Shown here: in pieces, positions 16,255 through 24,361 of the stretch
Layout: the number at the start of each line of letters is the position of its first letter
Numbering within the stretch: position 1 is the stretch's first letter
NCBI GenBank assembly: GCA_038330095.1
Contig: JBBQNQ010000006.1
Span: forward strand, 1 to 59,103
Direction of reading: 5' to 3'
DNA from: JBBPZA01 sp038330095
GTDB lineage: Bacteria; Actinomycetota; Thermoleophilia; Solirubrobacterales; Solirubrobacteraceae
DNA: 59,103 nucleotides
The notes under the pieces: generated by a model
Told to the model about the DNA's origin: nothing
The model's database searches: none
Seen by the model: the letters and a program-made list of their open reading frames with translations, nothing else
Made by a program: the position numbers and the translations under genes

Positions 16255-16700
16255 GGAAACCAACCGCCGCCGACGGGCCTCCGTCGCCGCCGGAGAAGGC
16301 GCTGCTCGCGGGCGAGATCCTCACCACCTACCTCTACGCGCGGTGGCTGCTGCGACGCTCAGGGCTGCCCGCGACGGTGGCAGCGCTGCGCGCGCGCAAG
16401 CGGCTCGGCGCCGGCGGCGGCATGTCCGGTCGGGCCGCGCACCTCACCGGGGTACGCCTGGGGAGAGCGGTCGCGCGAACGCTGCGCCTGCTCCCCACCG
16501 ACTCCCGCTGCCTGATGCGCTCGCTGGTCCTCAGCGCGCTGCTCGCCCGGCGCGGTATCGACTCCTCGCTGGTCATCGGCGTCCGGACCGCCGAGGCCTT
16601 CGGAGCGCACGCGTGGGTCGAGCACGAGGGGCGCCCGCTGCTGCCCACCGGCGCGTCAGCGACCGGCGCCTCGCCCTTCCACCGGCTGGTGGAGGTCTAG
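16251..16700 (+). CDS. Lasso peptide leader peptidase (B2, transglutaminase-like)
   Basis: A 149-residue cysteine protease expected to cut the leader after the Thr-x position. Catalytic Cys lies in LPTDSRCLMRSLVLSALLA, His in AFGAHAWVEHEGRPLLP, the usual B2 core. The N-terminal region (EILTTYLYARWLLRRSGL) is the helical segment typical of B2 proteins. GTG 16251 overlaps the B1 stop. The 3' end overlaps the convergent nucleotidyltransferase gene by 45 bases. Confidence 0.9.
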   Translation: MRKPTAADGPPSPPEKALLAGEILTTYLYARWLLRRSGLPATVAALRARKRLGAGGGMSGRAAHLTGVRLGRAVARTLRLLPTDSRCLMRSLVLSALLARRGIDSSLVIGVRTAEAFGAHAWVEHEGRPLLPTGASATGASPFHRLVEV

Positions 16701-17906
16701 CCGGAGGTCGGTGGCGACCCTCGCCACCTGGGGCGAGAACGTTCTTCCGCCGCGAACGCGCCACAGCGCCAGCCCCGAGCGCGCTATCCGGGTTGGCGGG
16801 CGCACGCCCCACCTGACCCGCTCGAGCGCCCGCGCGAGTCCCGTCCGGGGGCGGGGATCGCGGAACAGCTGGCGCCTGACGGCGGCGGCCCTCTCGCCCG
16901 GCGGACTGAGCAGCAGGTCGACCAGGTGGTAGGTGGTCGTCTTCTCGCCCAGGCTTCCGACGAGGTTCCAGTTGGCCAGCCGGGCGGCAGCGCGGCCGCG
17001 ACGGTCGAACGCCGGCCGCCGATCGAGCAGGCGCTCGGAAGGCAGGCCGACCATGCGGCCCGCCACCTCCGCGGCGGTCGCCAGGGCGTGGCGGACCTCC
17101 GGGTAGCCGTCAGCGATCTCCTGCAGCGCGAACGGCGCCAGCTGCTCCCCGAACGCGTCCCACCAGGCGGCGAGATCGCAGAGCTGTCGCAGCCCGAGGA
17201 ACCCGTCCCGCGCGAAGAACAGCAGCAGCGCCGCGAGCTCGTCCGCGGGGCGGGCGACGCGAGTGCCGGCGCCCTGCGGCGCGCTGCGTCGAAGCAGGTC
17301 GGCAGAGAACCGCTGCTCATACCAGTGGATCCGCCAGTGCAGCTCGATGCGCGGCAGCTTGCCCTCCGGGTCGTCGAGGGTGAGGTGCCACTCCGGGAGC
17401 CCGTCGGCCGACAGCCTGTCCGGCGGTGGCGCGAACCCCTCCTCGTGCAGGATCCCTTCGGCCTGCCACAGCCGAGCGCGTTCGACGAGCAGGTCGACGT
17501 CGCCCGACGAGCGATACCCCAGGTCGCCGTGCACGCGCTCACCGAGAAGCGGACCCTTCAGGGGGAGGCAGGCGATGCCCGCGTCTCCAAGCCGCGCCGT
17601 CCAGCGGAGCGTCAGCGCTGCCTGAACCGCTCCGCGGCGGCGGGTGGCCTGCACCTTCCGGCGCACTGCGGTGCGAAAGCTCTCGGGCAACCGCTCGCCG
17701 GCGATCGCCTCCAGCCGCGATCCCGCGAGCCCGAGGAGGCCCTGCACGGAGAGCCGGCGCGCCAGCCGTTCGAAGTCCGCTCGCTCGACGAGCGTCGCGA
17801 TGTCAGCCCCTGCGGCCGCCCGCCGGGCGCCGGTCCCGACCAGCAGCAGGGCGAGCGTCGCCTCCGGCGAGGCCGCGCCGGAGACTCCGCCGAAGCTCCG
17901 CTCCAC
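16656..17906 (-). CDS. Nucleotidyltransferase-family protein (NTP_transf_5 type) of the lasso locus
   Basis: A 416-residue protein. After a helical N-terminus (TLVERADFERLARRLSVQG) it has CLPLKGPLLGERV and GYRSSGDVDLLV, the G-S-x-D-x-D nucleotidyltransferase motif, then LPRIELHWRIHW with a third acidic residue. Such proteins recur in lasso and other RiPP clusters next to HPrK-like kinases, where their products are poorly defined; nucleotidylation or glycan-type tailoring of the peptide tail has been discussed. GTG 17906 (VERSFGGVSG) is chosen because upstream frame is the shadow of the YihY gene. It overlaps B2 tail to tail. Confidence 0.83.
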   Translation of the reverse strand: MERSFGGVSGAASPEATLALLLVGTGARRAAAGADIATLVERADFERLARRLSVQGLLGLAGSRLEAIAGERLPESFRTAVRRKVQATRRRGAVQAALTLRWTARLGDAGIACLPLKGPLLGERVHGDLGYRSSGDVDLLVERARLWQAEGILHEEGFAPPPDRLSADGLPEWHLTLDDPEGKLPRIELHWRIHWYEQRFSADLLRRSAPQGAGTRVARPADELAALLLFFARDGFLGLRQLCDLAAWWDAFGEQLAPFALQEIADGYPEVRHALATAAEVAGRMVGLPSERLLDRRPAFDRRGRAAARLANWNLVGSLGEKTTTYHLVDLLLSPPGERAAAVRRQLFRDPRPRTGLARALERVRWGVRPPTRIARSGLALWRVRGGRTFSPQVARVATDLRLDLHQPVEGRGAGR

Positions 17907-17926
17907 GCGCGGGAGTCTAGGAGTGG

Positions 17927-18922
17927 CTAGGAGGCGTCGTCGAGCTTGCGCGTGTCGCGCGGCTCGACGAAGGGCTCCTTGTCCGCCGGGTGGCCGGCCT
18001 CGATCTGGCGCCCGCGCTCGAGCTCGGCGTTCAGCTCGGCTCCGAGCAGCACGGCGATGTTCGAGATCCACAGCCACACCAGGAAGGAGATCACGCCACC
18101 CAGCGCGCCGTAGGTCTTGTTGTAGGAGCTGAAGTTGGCGACGTAGAACGCGAACAGCGCCGAAGCGACGATCCACACGACCACGGCGAGCAGCCCTCCG
18201 GGGGTGACCCAGCGAAAGCCCGGCTGCTTAACGTTGGGAGCGAAGTAGTAGAGGATCGCGAACATCAGGCTGACCACGAGCAGCAGCACCGGCCACTTGG
18301 CGATGTCCCAGACCTTCACGGCCGCGCTCCCGACCCCGACGACGTTGCCGACCTGCTGTGCCAGGCCGCCGGTGAGCACCACGGCCAGAGCGCTGACCAC
18401 GAGCAGTGAGAGAAGGACGACGGTCACGCCGAGGCGCACGGGGAGGGTCTTCCAGATCGGACGCCCCTCGCCGATGTCGTAGATCGAGTTCGTGGCGCGC
18501 ATGAACGCCGCGACGTAGCCCGATGCCGACCACAGCGCTCCGGCGATGCCGACGAAGACCAGTACCCCGGCCGCGCCCTGGTTCTGCTGCAGGTTCTGGA
18601 TCGCGCTCGTGAGGATCTGCTTGGCCGGGCCGGGCGCGACCTGGGCGAGGTTGTCGAGCAGCGGCTGAGTGGCCGAGCTCCCGACGAGGCCGAGGATCGA
18701 GATGAGCGCGATGAGCGCCGGGAAGATCGACAGCACGCCGTAGTAGGTCAGAGCGGCGGCCCAGTCGGTGAGGTTGTCCTCCTTGAACTCGCGGAAGGTC
18801 CGCTTGAGAACCGCCCCCCAGGACCCCGCCTTCAGGTCGGTGGGGTCGTCGGGCGCCTCGCGGCGCCCGTTCGCCGTCTCGGTCGCGGCCCTCGCCCCGG
18901 TCTGCTCGGTGTCCTGTGCCAT
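17927..18922 (-). CDS. YihY/BrkB-family inner-membrane protein (copy 1)
   Basis: A 331-residue protein with six membrane segments: LTYYGVLSIFPALIALISIL, VLVFVGIAGALWSASGYVAAF, LGVTVVLLSLLVVSALAVVL, WPVLLLVVSLMFAILYYFAP, GGLLAVVVWIVASALFAFYV and GGVISFLVWLWISNIAVLLG. Conserved family motifs are DWAAALTYY, ALWSASGY, FRWVTPGG and SYNKTYG. The ends are polar and acidic. Function of the family is unsettled despite the old RNase BN name. ATG 18922 follows GGGGGACGAACGCC. A close paralogue lies at 48190-49182. Confidence 0.92.
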   Translation of the reverse strand: MAQDTEQTGARAATETANGRREAPDDPTDLKAGSWGAVLKRTFREFKEDNLTDWAAALTYYGVLSIFPALIALISILGLVGSSATQPLLDNLAQVAPGPAKQILTSAIQNLQQNQGAAGVLVFVGIAGALWSASGYVAAFMRATNSIYDIGEGRPIWKTLPVRLGVTVVLLSLLVVSALAVVLTGGLAQQVGNVVGVGSAAVKVWDIAKWPVLLLVVSLMFAILYYFAPNVKQPGFRWVTPGGLLAVVVWIVASALFAFYVANFSSYNKTYGALGGVISFLVWLWISNIAVLLGAELNAELERGRQIEAGHPADKEPFVEPRDTRKLDDAS

Positions 18923-18960
18923 CGGCGTTCGTCCCCCTCTGGTGGTCTACCAGCGGGTAG

Positions 18961-20130
18961 CTACCCCCGAGCGCCCCGGTTGACCAGTGCCGAACGCGCC
19001 ATCTGCGAGCCGAGGACCGCCTTCGCGGCGTGGGCGACCGCGTCGATGTGCCACGGGGCGAGCAGCTGGTGGGTCGGGAGCGCGAGAAGCTCCCGGCGGG
19101 CGGGCTCGAGCTCGGTGAAGCGCGACCGGTCGAGCAGCGGGTGGGGCACGGGCCAGATCTCGAGGGTGCGGACTCCGCGCTCGATCAGTCCACGCACGGC
19201 GGCGGGACGATCCGCCGCGCGGATCGGGAGGTAGAGTGGGCACGTTCCCTCGGGCAGCTCGCGATAGGCCTCGGGCACGTGGTCGGCGAGCTCGTCGCGC
19301 AGGCACAGGTAGTTGGCGCGCCTCCGGGCTCGGATGCGACCGGCATCGGCGCGGCGGGCGACCCATTCGGTGACGCGGGCCGGCAGCCGCGCGGCGTTCT
19401 CCATGTCTCCCACCTCGAGGTCCCATTCGCCGATCACCGTCTCGGTGACGTTCCCCGCGCGGGCGGCGGCGTCACCGCGGCTCGAGCGCGCGATCATCCG
19501 CGACGCCGCGGCGCGGACCGGTGGGGCGCCGGCGAGCGCCCCGCGACCGGCGAGGAGCGCTGCGGCCGAGCGCAGGATCCGCTTGCGCGGCGGCCTGCCG
19601 GGGACGTCGGCGAGCGCGCCGTCGACCAGCACGGCGCCGCCGTCGGGGACGCCCAGGGACTTGCGGGGACAGAAGATCGCCGCCGCGCCGAGCGAGCCCA
19701 GCGGCCTGCCCGCTGCGTCGAGCGAGAAGAGCCCGTGGGCCGCGTCCTCGATCACCGGCACGCCGAGCGCCGGGGCGGCGGGCATCGGAAACCCGAAGTG
19801 CGAGACGAGGTAGACCGCGTCGGCCTCACGCCCTACGCGCACGAGGTCTTCGGGGTCGGCGCGCAGCTGCGCGTCGACGCGATAGAAGAGCACCCGCGCG
19901 CCGGCCAGCCTCGCCGCCTCGACCTCCGAGCCGCAGTGGTAGGCCGGCATCGCGATGGCGCTCCCGTTCCCGACGCCCAGTGTCCGCAGGGCGAGCCAGA
20001 CGGCGCCACGCCCCAGATGGGTGAGTCGCAGGCGGGGAAGGTCGAGCGGGAAGCCCGGCCCGTCGCCGCCCGGCCGCCCGCCGAGCTCGAGCGGCGGGTA
20101 GACGGGGATCAGAGGCGGGGCGCCGCTCAT
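18961..20130 (-). CDS. DegT/DnrJ/EryC1-type aminotransferase-fold protein
   Basis: A 389-residue PLP-fold protein. The N-terminal half has LTHLGRGAVWLALRTLGV, AMPAYHCGSEVEAARLAG, YLVSHFGFPMP, VIEDAAHGLFSLD (Asp that contacts the PLP ring) and FCPRKSLGVPDGGAVLV, where the Lys is in the place of the PLP-binding lysine. Members transfer amino groups onto sugars or act as dehydratases. No sugar-nucleotide genes are adjacent, but it is translationally coupled to MurJ (ATGA overlap), which suggests a role in envelope polymer building. Specific substrate unknown. Confidence 0.82.
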   Translation of the reverse strand: MSGAPPLIPVYPPLELGGRPGGDGPGFPLDLPRLRLTHLGRGAVWLALRTLGVGNGSAIAMPAYHCGSEVEAARLAGARVLFYRVDAQLRADPEDLVRVGREADAVYLVSHFGFPMPAAPALGVPVIEDAAHGLFSLDAAGRPLGSLGAAAIFCPRKSLGVPDGGAVLVDGALADVPGRPPRKRILRSAAALLAGRGALAGAPPVRAAASRMIARSSRGDAAARAGNVTETVIGEWDLEVGDMENAARLPARVTEWVARRADAGRIRARRRANYLCLRDELADHVPEAYRELPEGTCPLYLPIRAADRPAAVRGLIERGVRTLEIWPVPHPLLDRSRFTELEPARRELLALPTHQLLAPWHIDAVAHAAKAVLGSQMARSALVNRGARG

Positions 20131-21764
20131 CGCCCGGGAACGAGCCGCCGGAGCGCAGCGATGTCGCGCACGTCCAGCGCGCGAGCGACGAGCAGGAAGG
20201 CGCCCGCGCCCACCGCCGCTCCGCCCGCCAGCTGCGCCAGAGCGCGCCAGTCACCCGCGGCGAGGACCTCCTTGGCGACGGCCACCACCGCGAGCATCGC
20301 CACCGCCGCCACCGCCGAGGCGACGGCGACCTTCCCGAGCTCGACGAGCGACTCCCGGTCGACCACGGGACCGACGCGGCGCACGAGGATCCAGCCCGCC
20401 ACTGCGCAGCCGGCGACGTAGCCCAGTGAGTGGGCGAGCGCGAGGCCCTTGACCCCGAGAATCCCGAAGAGAGCGATGTCCAGGGCGATGGTCACCCCGT
20501 TCTCCACGACGTTGGTCAGCGCCGGCGTGCGCGCGTCCTGACGCGTGTAGAACGCGCGCATGAGGAGCTGGTAGACGGCGAAGGGCAGCAGCCCGATCGC
20601 GAACAGCCGCAGCACGGTGGCGACGAGGTCCACGCTCTCGGTGCTGACGATCCCGTGCTGGAGCAGCGTCTCGATCAGCGGACGACCGAGCACGATGAAG
20701 CCGGCGGTCGCGGGGAGCATGAGCAGGGCGAGCATCCGCATCCCGTCGGCGATCCGGCGGCGGAACTCGGCCTCCTCGCCGCGGACGGCATGCGAGGAGA
20801 GCTTGGGGACCAGGGCGGTGAGGATCGAGACCGCGGCGATGCCGATCGGCAGCTGGAAGAACGCGAAGGCCGTCGCGTAGGCCGTCAGACCGCCCTGGAT
20901 CCCGTTGGCCAGGTAGAAGGAGACCGCCAGCCCGGCGGTGTTGGTCGCGACGTAGGCCAGTGTCCACGCCGACAGGCGCCCGAGCTTGCGGACCGCCGGA
21001 TTTGAGAAGTCGATTCGCGGCCGCAGGCGGCCGGGAAGGCGCCGCACGTAGGCCCAGTTGATCGCCGCCATCGCTCCCACCGCCGCCGTCGCCCCGGCGC
21101 CGAGCAGCAGCTTGAGGCCCGCGTCGCCCTCCACCTGCGCGCTGGTCGTCACCCCGCTGGTGAGCGCGGCAAAGGCGACGAAGGTGCCGATCAGGATGAG
21201 GTTGTTGAGGATCGGGGAGAACATCGGGACCGCAAAGCGCCCGTGCGCGTTGAGCAGCCCGCCGGCCACGGCTGCCAGCCCGAAGAGGGCGATCTGCGGC
21301 GCGAAGATCCGCAGGAAGAAGGTCGCGAGCTCGCGCTGCTGGGCGAGGTCCTTCGCGGGCACCCGCGCCGTGAAGAGGTCGATCACCCACGGCGCGATCG
21401 CGACCGTCACCGCCGTGACCCCGCACAGCACCAGCGCGGCGGCGGTGACCAGCGCCGAAACCGAGGCCCACGCGTCCTCGCGGTCCTTGGTCTGCAGCTC
21501 CTCGATCAGCACGGGGATGAACACGGAGGTCAGGACGCCGCCCAGGACCAGCTCGTAGAGCACGAGCGGCAGCGTGTTCGCGAGGTTGTAGGCGTCGGCC
21601 AGTCGCGACTCCGCGACCCCGAGCGCAAAGGCCATGGCCATGATGCGCCCCAGGCCCGTGAGCCGCGAGAGGGTCGTTCCCACCGCCATCACGGCGGCGG
21701 GCCGCGCGAGACCCTGCGTCGCGATGTCGACCGGCTTCGCGGCCCCGGCCGCCTTCGCGCTCAT
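20127..21764 (-). CDS. murJ: MurJ-type lipid II flippase / MviN family
   Basis: A 545-residue polytopic membrane protein of the MOP exporter superfamily, with about 14 hydrophobic segments. Landmarks are TTLSRLTGLGRIMAMAFALG, SRLADAYNLANTLPLVLYEL, GVLTSVFIPVLIE, LRIFAPQIALFGLAAVAGGLLNAHGRF (split across helices), LPIGIAAVSILTALVPKLS and RAFYTRQDARTPAL, all typical of MurJ. It moves the peptidoglycan precursor lipid II outward across the membrane. Size is within the family range and it lacks the long C-terminal pseudokinase region of mycobacterial MviN. It heads a two-gene unit with the aminotransferase. Confidence 0.93.
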   Translation of the reverse strand: MSAKAAGAAKPVDIATQGLARPAAVMAVGTTLSRLTGLGRIMAMAFALGVAESRLADAYNLANTLPLVLYELVLGGVLTSVFIPVLIEELQTKDREDAWASVSALVTAAALVLCGVTAVTVAIAPWVIDLFTARVPAKDLAQQRELATFFLRIFAPQIALFGLAAVAGGLLNAHGRFAVPMFSPILNNLILIGTFVAFAALTSGVTTSAQVEGDAGLKLLLGAGATAAVGAMAAINWAYVRRLPGRLRPRIDFSNPAVRKLGRLSAWTLAYVATNTAGLAVSFYLANGIQGGLTAYATAFAFFQLPIGIAAVSILTALVPKLSSHAVRGEEAEFRRRIADGMRMLALLMLPATAGFIVLGRPLIETLLQHGIVSTESVDLVATVLRLFAIGLLPFAVYQLLMRAFYTRQDARTPALTNVVENGVTIALDIALFGILGVKGLALAHSLGYVAGCAVAGWILVRRVGPVVDRESLVELGKVAVASAVAAVAMLAVVAVAKEVLAAGDWRALAQLAGGAAVGAGAFLLVARALDVRDIAALRRLVPGR

Positions 21765-21954
21765 CGCACGAGCAGGCTAGAGCATGGGTGCTGGGCAACC
21801 GGAGCTTGGGAAGAGGCGAGACTGCAGTTGTGCCCGCCATACGGGCCGAACGTCAGGCTCGCGGCCGAGGGACGGCGGACCCGCGGGCCAGCGGCGCTGG
21901 ACCGAGTGGCGGAAATCTCGGATGGGCGTGCGGCGTGTGCCTACCTTCCCGTGC

Positions 21955-22690
21955 ATGCGACGCGACGGGCGCCAGATCGTTGCCATGGGCGGCGGAGGTT
22001 TCTCCATGGACGCCGGCAACCCGCTGCTCGACGACTACGTCCTCGAGCTCACCGGGCGCAAGCGGCCGAAGGTCTGCTTCCTTCCGTCGGCAAGCGGCGA
22101 CGCCAACCACTACATCGTGCGCTTCTACCGCCGCTTCGGGGGCAAGCGCTGCCGAGCCTCGCACGTCTCGCTGTTCCGCCGCGAGCGCGGGGTGCGCGAC
22201 TTGCGCGCCCACCTGCTCTCCCAGGACCTGATCTACGTCGGCGGCGGGTGCGTCATCAGCCTGCTCGGCGTGTGGCGCGCGCACGGGCTGGACGTGGTGC
22301 TGCGCGAGGCGTGGGACCGGGGGGTGATCCTGTGCGGGCTGAGCGCGGGCTCGCTGTGCTGGTTCGCCGAGGCGGTCAGCGCCTACAACGGTCCCCCGCA
22401 GGTCGTGCGCGGCCTGGGGTTCCTCCCCCACTCCAACACGGTCCACTACGACTCCGAGCCCGCGCGCCGCGAGACCTACCCGCATCGAGGACGGGATGGT
22501 CGCCGGGTACGCGTCCGACGACGGCGCCGGCCTGCACTTCGTCGACGACCGGCTCGAGCGCGTGGTCGCCTCGCGCCCGACCGCGCGTGCCCACCGGGTC
22601 GAGCTGGTCGACGGACGGGTGGTCGAGACACCGGTGGACCCGGAGTGCCTCGGCGCACCCCGCGCCACGCCCACGCTGGTTGCCGCGTAG
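21955..22690 (+). pseudogene. Peptidase E-like (S51) protein, copy 1, frameshifted
   Basis: ATG 21955 begins MRRDGRQIVAMGGGGFSMDAGNP and runs through LIYVGGGCVISLLGVWRAHG and the nucleophile motif GLSAGSLCWF to HYDSEPARRETYP near 22485. The C-terminal part (IEDGMVAGYASDDGAGLHF to the stop at 22690) lies in the +1 frame. Alignment with the intact neighbour shows the break between RRETYP and IEDG, consistent with a 1-base gain or 2-base loss near 22483-22490. Without the shift the protein would be about 245 residues. It could be a real pseudogene or an assembly error. S51 peptidases cut Asp-X dipeptides or cyanophycin-like polymers. Confidence 0.8.
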
Positions 22691-22701
22691 CCTCAGGCGA
22701 C

Positions 22702-23481
22702 GTGCCCAGCACCATCTTCGCCATGGGCGGGGGTGGGTTCACCTCCGAGCCCGGCAACCCCCTCCTCGACGAGTACGTCCTCACCCTGGCCGCCCGGCCC
22801 CGCCCGCGGATCTGCTTCCTACCCACCGCCTCGGGCGACCCGGAGCGCCACCTGGCCGACTTCTACGCGGCCTTCGGCGACCGCCAGTGCGAGCCGACCC
22901 ACGTCTCGCTGTTTCGCCTGGGCCTCTCCCCGGTTCCCGTGCGCGACCGGCTGCTGGGCTCGGACATCGTGTACGTAGGTGGCGGCAGCATGCTCAACAT
23001 GCTCGCGATCTGGCGCGCCCACGGGCTGGACGACTTGATGCGCGAGGCCCGGCAGCGGGGAATCGCCCTGGCGGGGCTCAGCGCGGGCTCGATGTGCTGG
23101 TTCGAGTGGGGTCTCACCACCTCGACCGGCGCACCGGCCGCGGCCCCGGGCCTGGGCCTCCTCCCGGGTTCCAACTCCGTCCACTACGACGGCGAGCCCC
23201 GACGCCGGCCGGTCTACCACAGCCTGATCGCCGACGGAGCGATTCCGGGCGGTTACGGGGTGGACGACGGGGTGGGACTTCGCTTCGAGGACAGCGAGCT
23301 GATCGAGGCGGTGTCCTCGCGCCCGGGCGGCCGCGCGTTTCGCGTGCGGTCGCGCGACGGGGAGGTCGTCGAGGACCCACTTCCCGTCCGCTATCTCGGC
23401 GACGCCTCGCGCGAGCAGCGCCCCGCGCCGCCCGACATCGCCGAATGGCGGGCGGCGGCGCTTGCCCGCCGGCGAAGGTAG
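22702..23481 (+). CDS. Peptidase E-like serine peptidase (S51), copy 2, intact
   Basis: A 259-residue protein with FAMGGGGFTSEPGNPLLDEY, ICFLPTASGDPERHLADFY, IVYVGGGSMLNMLAIWRAHG, the Ser nucleophile in AGLSAGSMCWFEWG and LPGSNSVHYDGEPRRRPVYH. The S51 class-I-glutaminase-like fold is clear; the catalytic Ser and nearby His (HYDGE) are present. GTG 22702 sits 12 bases after the stop of copy 1. The two are tandem duplicates diverged to roughly half identity by eye. Because copy 1 is frameshifted, one long frame spans both genes, but it is not a real fusion. Confidence 0.88.
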   Translation: MPSTIFAMGGGGFTSEPGNPLLDEYVLTLAARPRPRICFLPTASGDPERHLADFYAAFGDRQCEPTHVSLFRLGLSPVPVRDRLLGSDIVYVGGGSMLNMLAIWRAHGLDDLMREARQRGIALAGLSAGSMCWFEWGLTTSTGAPAAAPGLGLLPGSNSVHYDGEPRRRPVYHSLIADGAIPGGYGVDDGVGLRFEDSELIEAVSSRPGGRAFRVRSRDGEVVEDPLPVRYLGDASREQRPAPPDIAEWRAAALARRRR

Positions 23482-23771
23482 GCGGGTGGATCGTCAGAGA
23501 GCGTCGTCGACTCCTGAAGGAGCCCGCGCCGGCGCTGTACCTTCGCCTCCCCCAGGCACGCGATCAAGCGCGCGTCGACTTCGGCGACGAAGTCGCGGAC
23601 GACGGCGAACACGGCGCGGCCCCGCGCCGCGGCGCGGACGAGCTTGGCCGTCGGCCCGCCCCGCAGCGAAGACGTCCTGGCGCTCGCCGGGCGCCACGGA
23701 GTTGAGATCACCGAAGCGGTTGCGCCACCTGATGGGTAGACTTTTACCCATTCGCGTGTAGGCTTGGGTGT
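23482..23771. other. Intergenic region upstream of vapBC
   Basis: This gap of about 290 bases holds the vapBC operator at its right end. Minus-strand frames here show short protein-like stretches (for example AVFAVVRDFVAEVDARL), but no start, ribosome site or recognisable motif supports a gene. It may contain a decayed gene. Confidence 0.4.
23732..23751. promoter_or_regulatory. Palindromic operator of the VapBC module
   Basis: Perfect 7-bp inverted repeat ATGGGTA (23732-23738) / TACCCAT (23745-23751) with a 6-base spacer, 20 bases before the antitoxin start. VapB antitoxins usually bind such palindromes to repress their own operon. The low-GC core stands out from the surroundings. Confidence 0.65.
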
Positions 23772-23969
23772 ATGCGGACCAACGTCGAGATCGACGACGA
23801 CGTGATGCGAGAGGCATTGCGGTTGACCGGTATCGAGACCAAGCGCGAGGCTGTCGATCTCGCGTTGCGCGAGCTCGTCGCTCGCCACCGGCAGCTCGGG
23901 GTCCTGAGGCTCCGCGGGCGGGTCAGCTGGCAGGGGGATCTCGAGCACAGTCGCCGCGGGCGCGAGTGA
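23772..23969 (+). CDS. vapB: VapB-type antitoxin
   Basis: A 65-residue protein beginning MRTNVEIDDDVMREALRLTG, the ribbon-helix-helix pattern of VapB/type II antitoxins with TKREAVDLALRELV as second helix. The short C-terminal tail (LGVLRLRGRVSWQGDL) would wrap the toxin. It neutralises VapC and represses the operon through the palindrome just upstream. Its stop overlaps the VapC GTG by 4 bases. Confidence 0.9.
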   Translation: MRTNVEIDDDVMREALRLTGIETKREAVDLALRELVARHRQLGVLRLRGRVSWQGDLEHSRRGRE

Positions 23970-24361
23970 TCGTCGTCGATACGAGCGTGTGGGTCGACGT
24001 GCTGCGGGGCGAGGACTCGCAGCCCGCGCTGCGTTGTGTTGGGCTCATCGAAGACGGGGCGCCCGTCGCCCTGACCGACGTCATCCTGACCGAGATTCTC
24101 CAGGGGCTCTCCAGCGAGCGGGATGCCAAGCGTGTGCAGCGCCATCTGCAGGCCTTCCCGATCCTCCGGTTGGAGACGCTCGAGGACTTCTCGCTCGCCG
24201 CGCGACTGTACCGAGCCGCCAGGCGATCGGGAGTGACCATCCGCAAGACGCTCGACTGCCTGATCGCGGCGCCGTGCGTTCGAACGGGAGCGCCGCTGCT
24301 TCACGCCGACGCGGACTTCGACAGGCTGGCCGGCTGCACGCCCTTGCGGGTCTTCATCTGA
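23966..24361 (+). CDS. vapC: VapC-type PIN-domain RNase toxin
   Basis: A 131-residue PIN-domain protein expected to cleave RNA. The acidic metal-binding residues are visible: VIVVDTSVWVDVL (first Asp), ILTEILQG (Glu), KTLDCLIA (Asp) and HADADFDRLAG (Asp). The GTG start overlaps the VapB stop. Position 114 region CVRTGAPLLHADADFD matches the family end. Its TGA overlaps the CTG start proposed for the next hydrolase. Confidence 0.9.
   Translation: MIVVDTSVWVDVLRGEDSQPALRCVGLIEDGAPVALTDVILTEILQGLSSERDAKRVQRHLQAFPILRLETLEDFSLAARLYRAARRSGVTIRKTLDCLIAAPCVRTGAPLLHADADFDRLAGCTPLRVFI

Noticed and set aside
9747..17906. Lanthipeptide, sactipeptide or lipolanthine cluster
   Set aside because: No LanB/C/M or radical-SAM enzyme; cyclase, B1 and B2 are specific to lasso biosynthesis.
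21784..23481. A single 565-residue protein spanning both peptidase-E copies
   Set aside because: The middle is Arg-rich nonsense; the natural C-terminus of copy 1 is in the +1 frame, so the fusion is a frameshift by-product.
23494..23817. A minus-strand gene opposite the vapBC promoter
   Set aside because: Protein-like patches are short, in different frames, and lack a start with ribosome site or any known motif.
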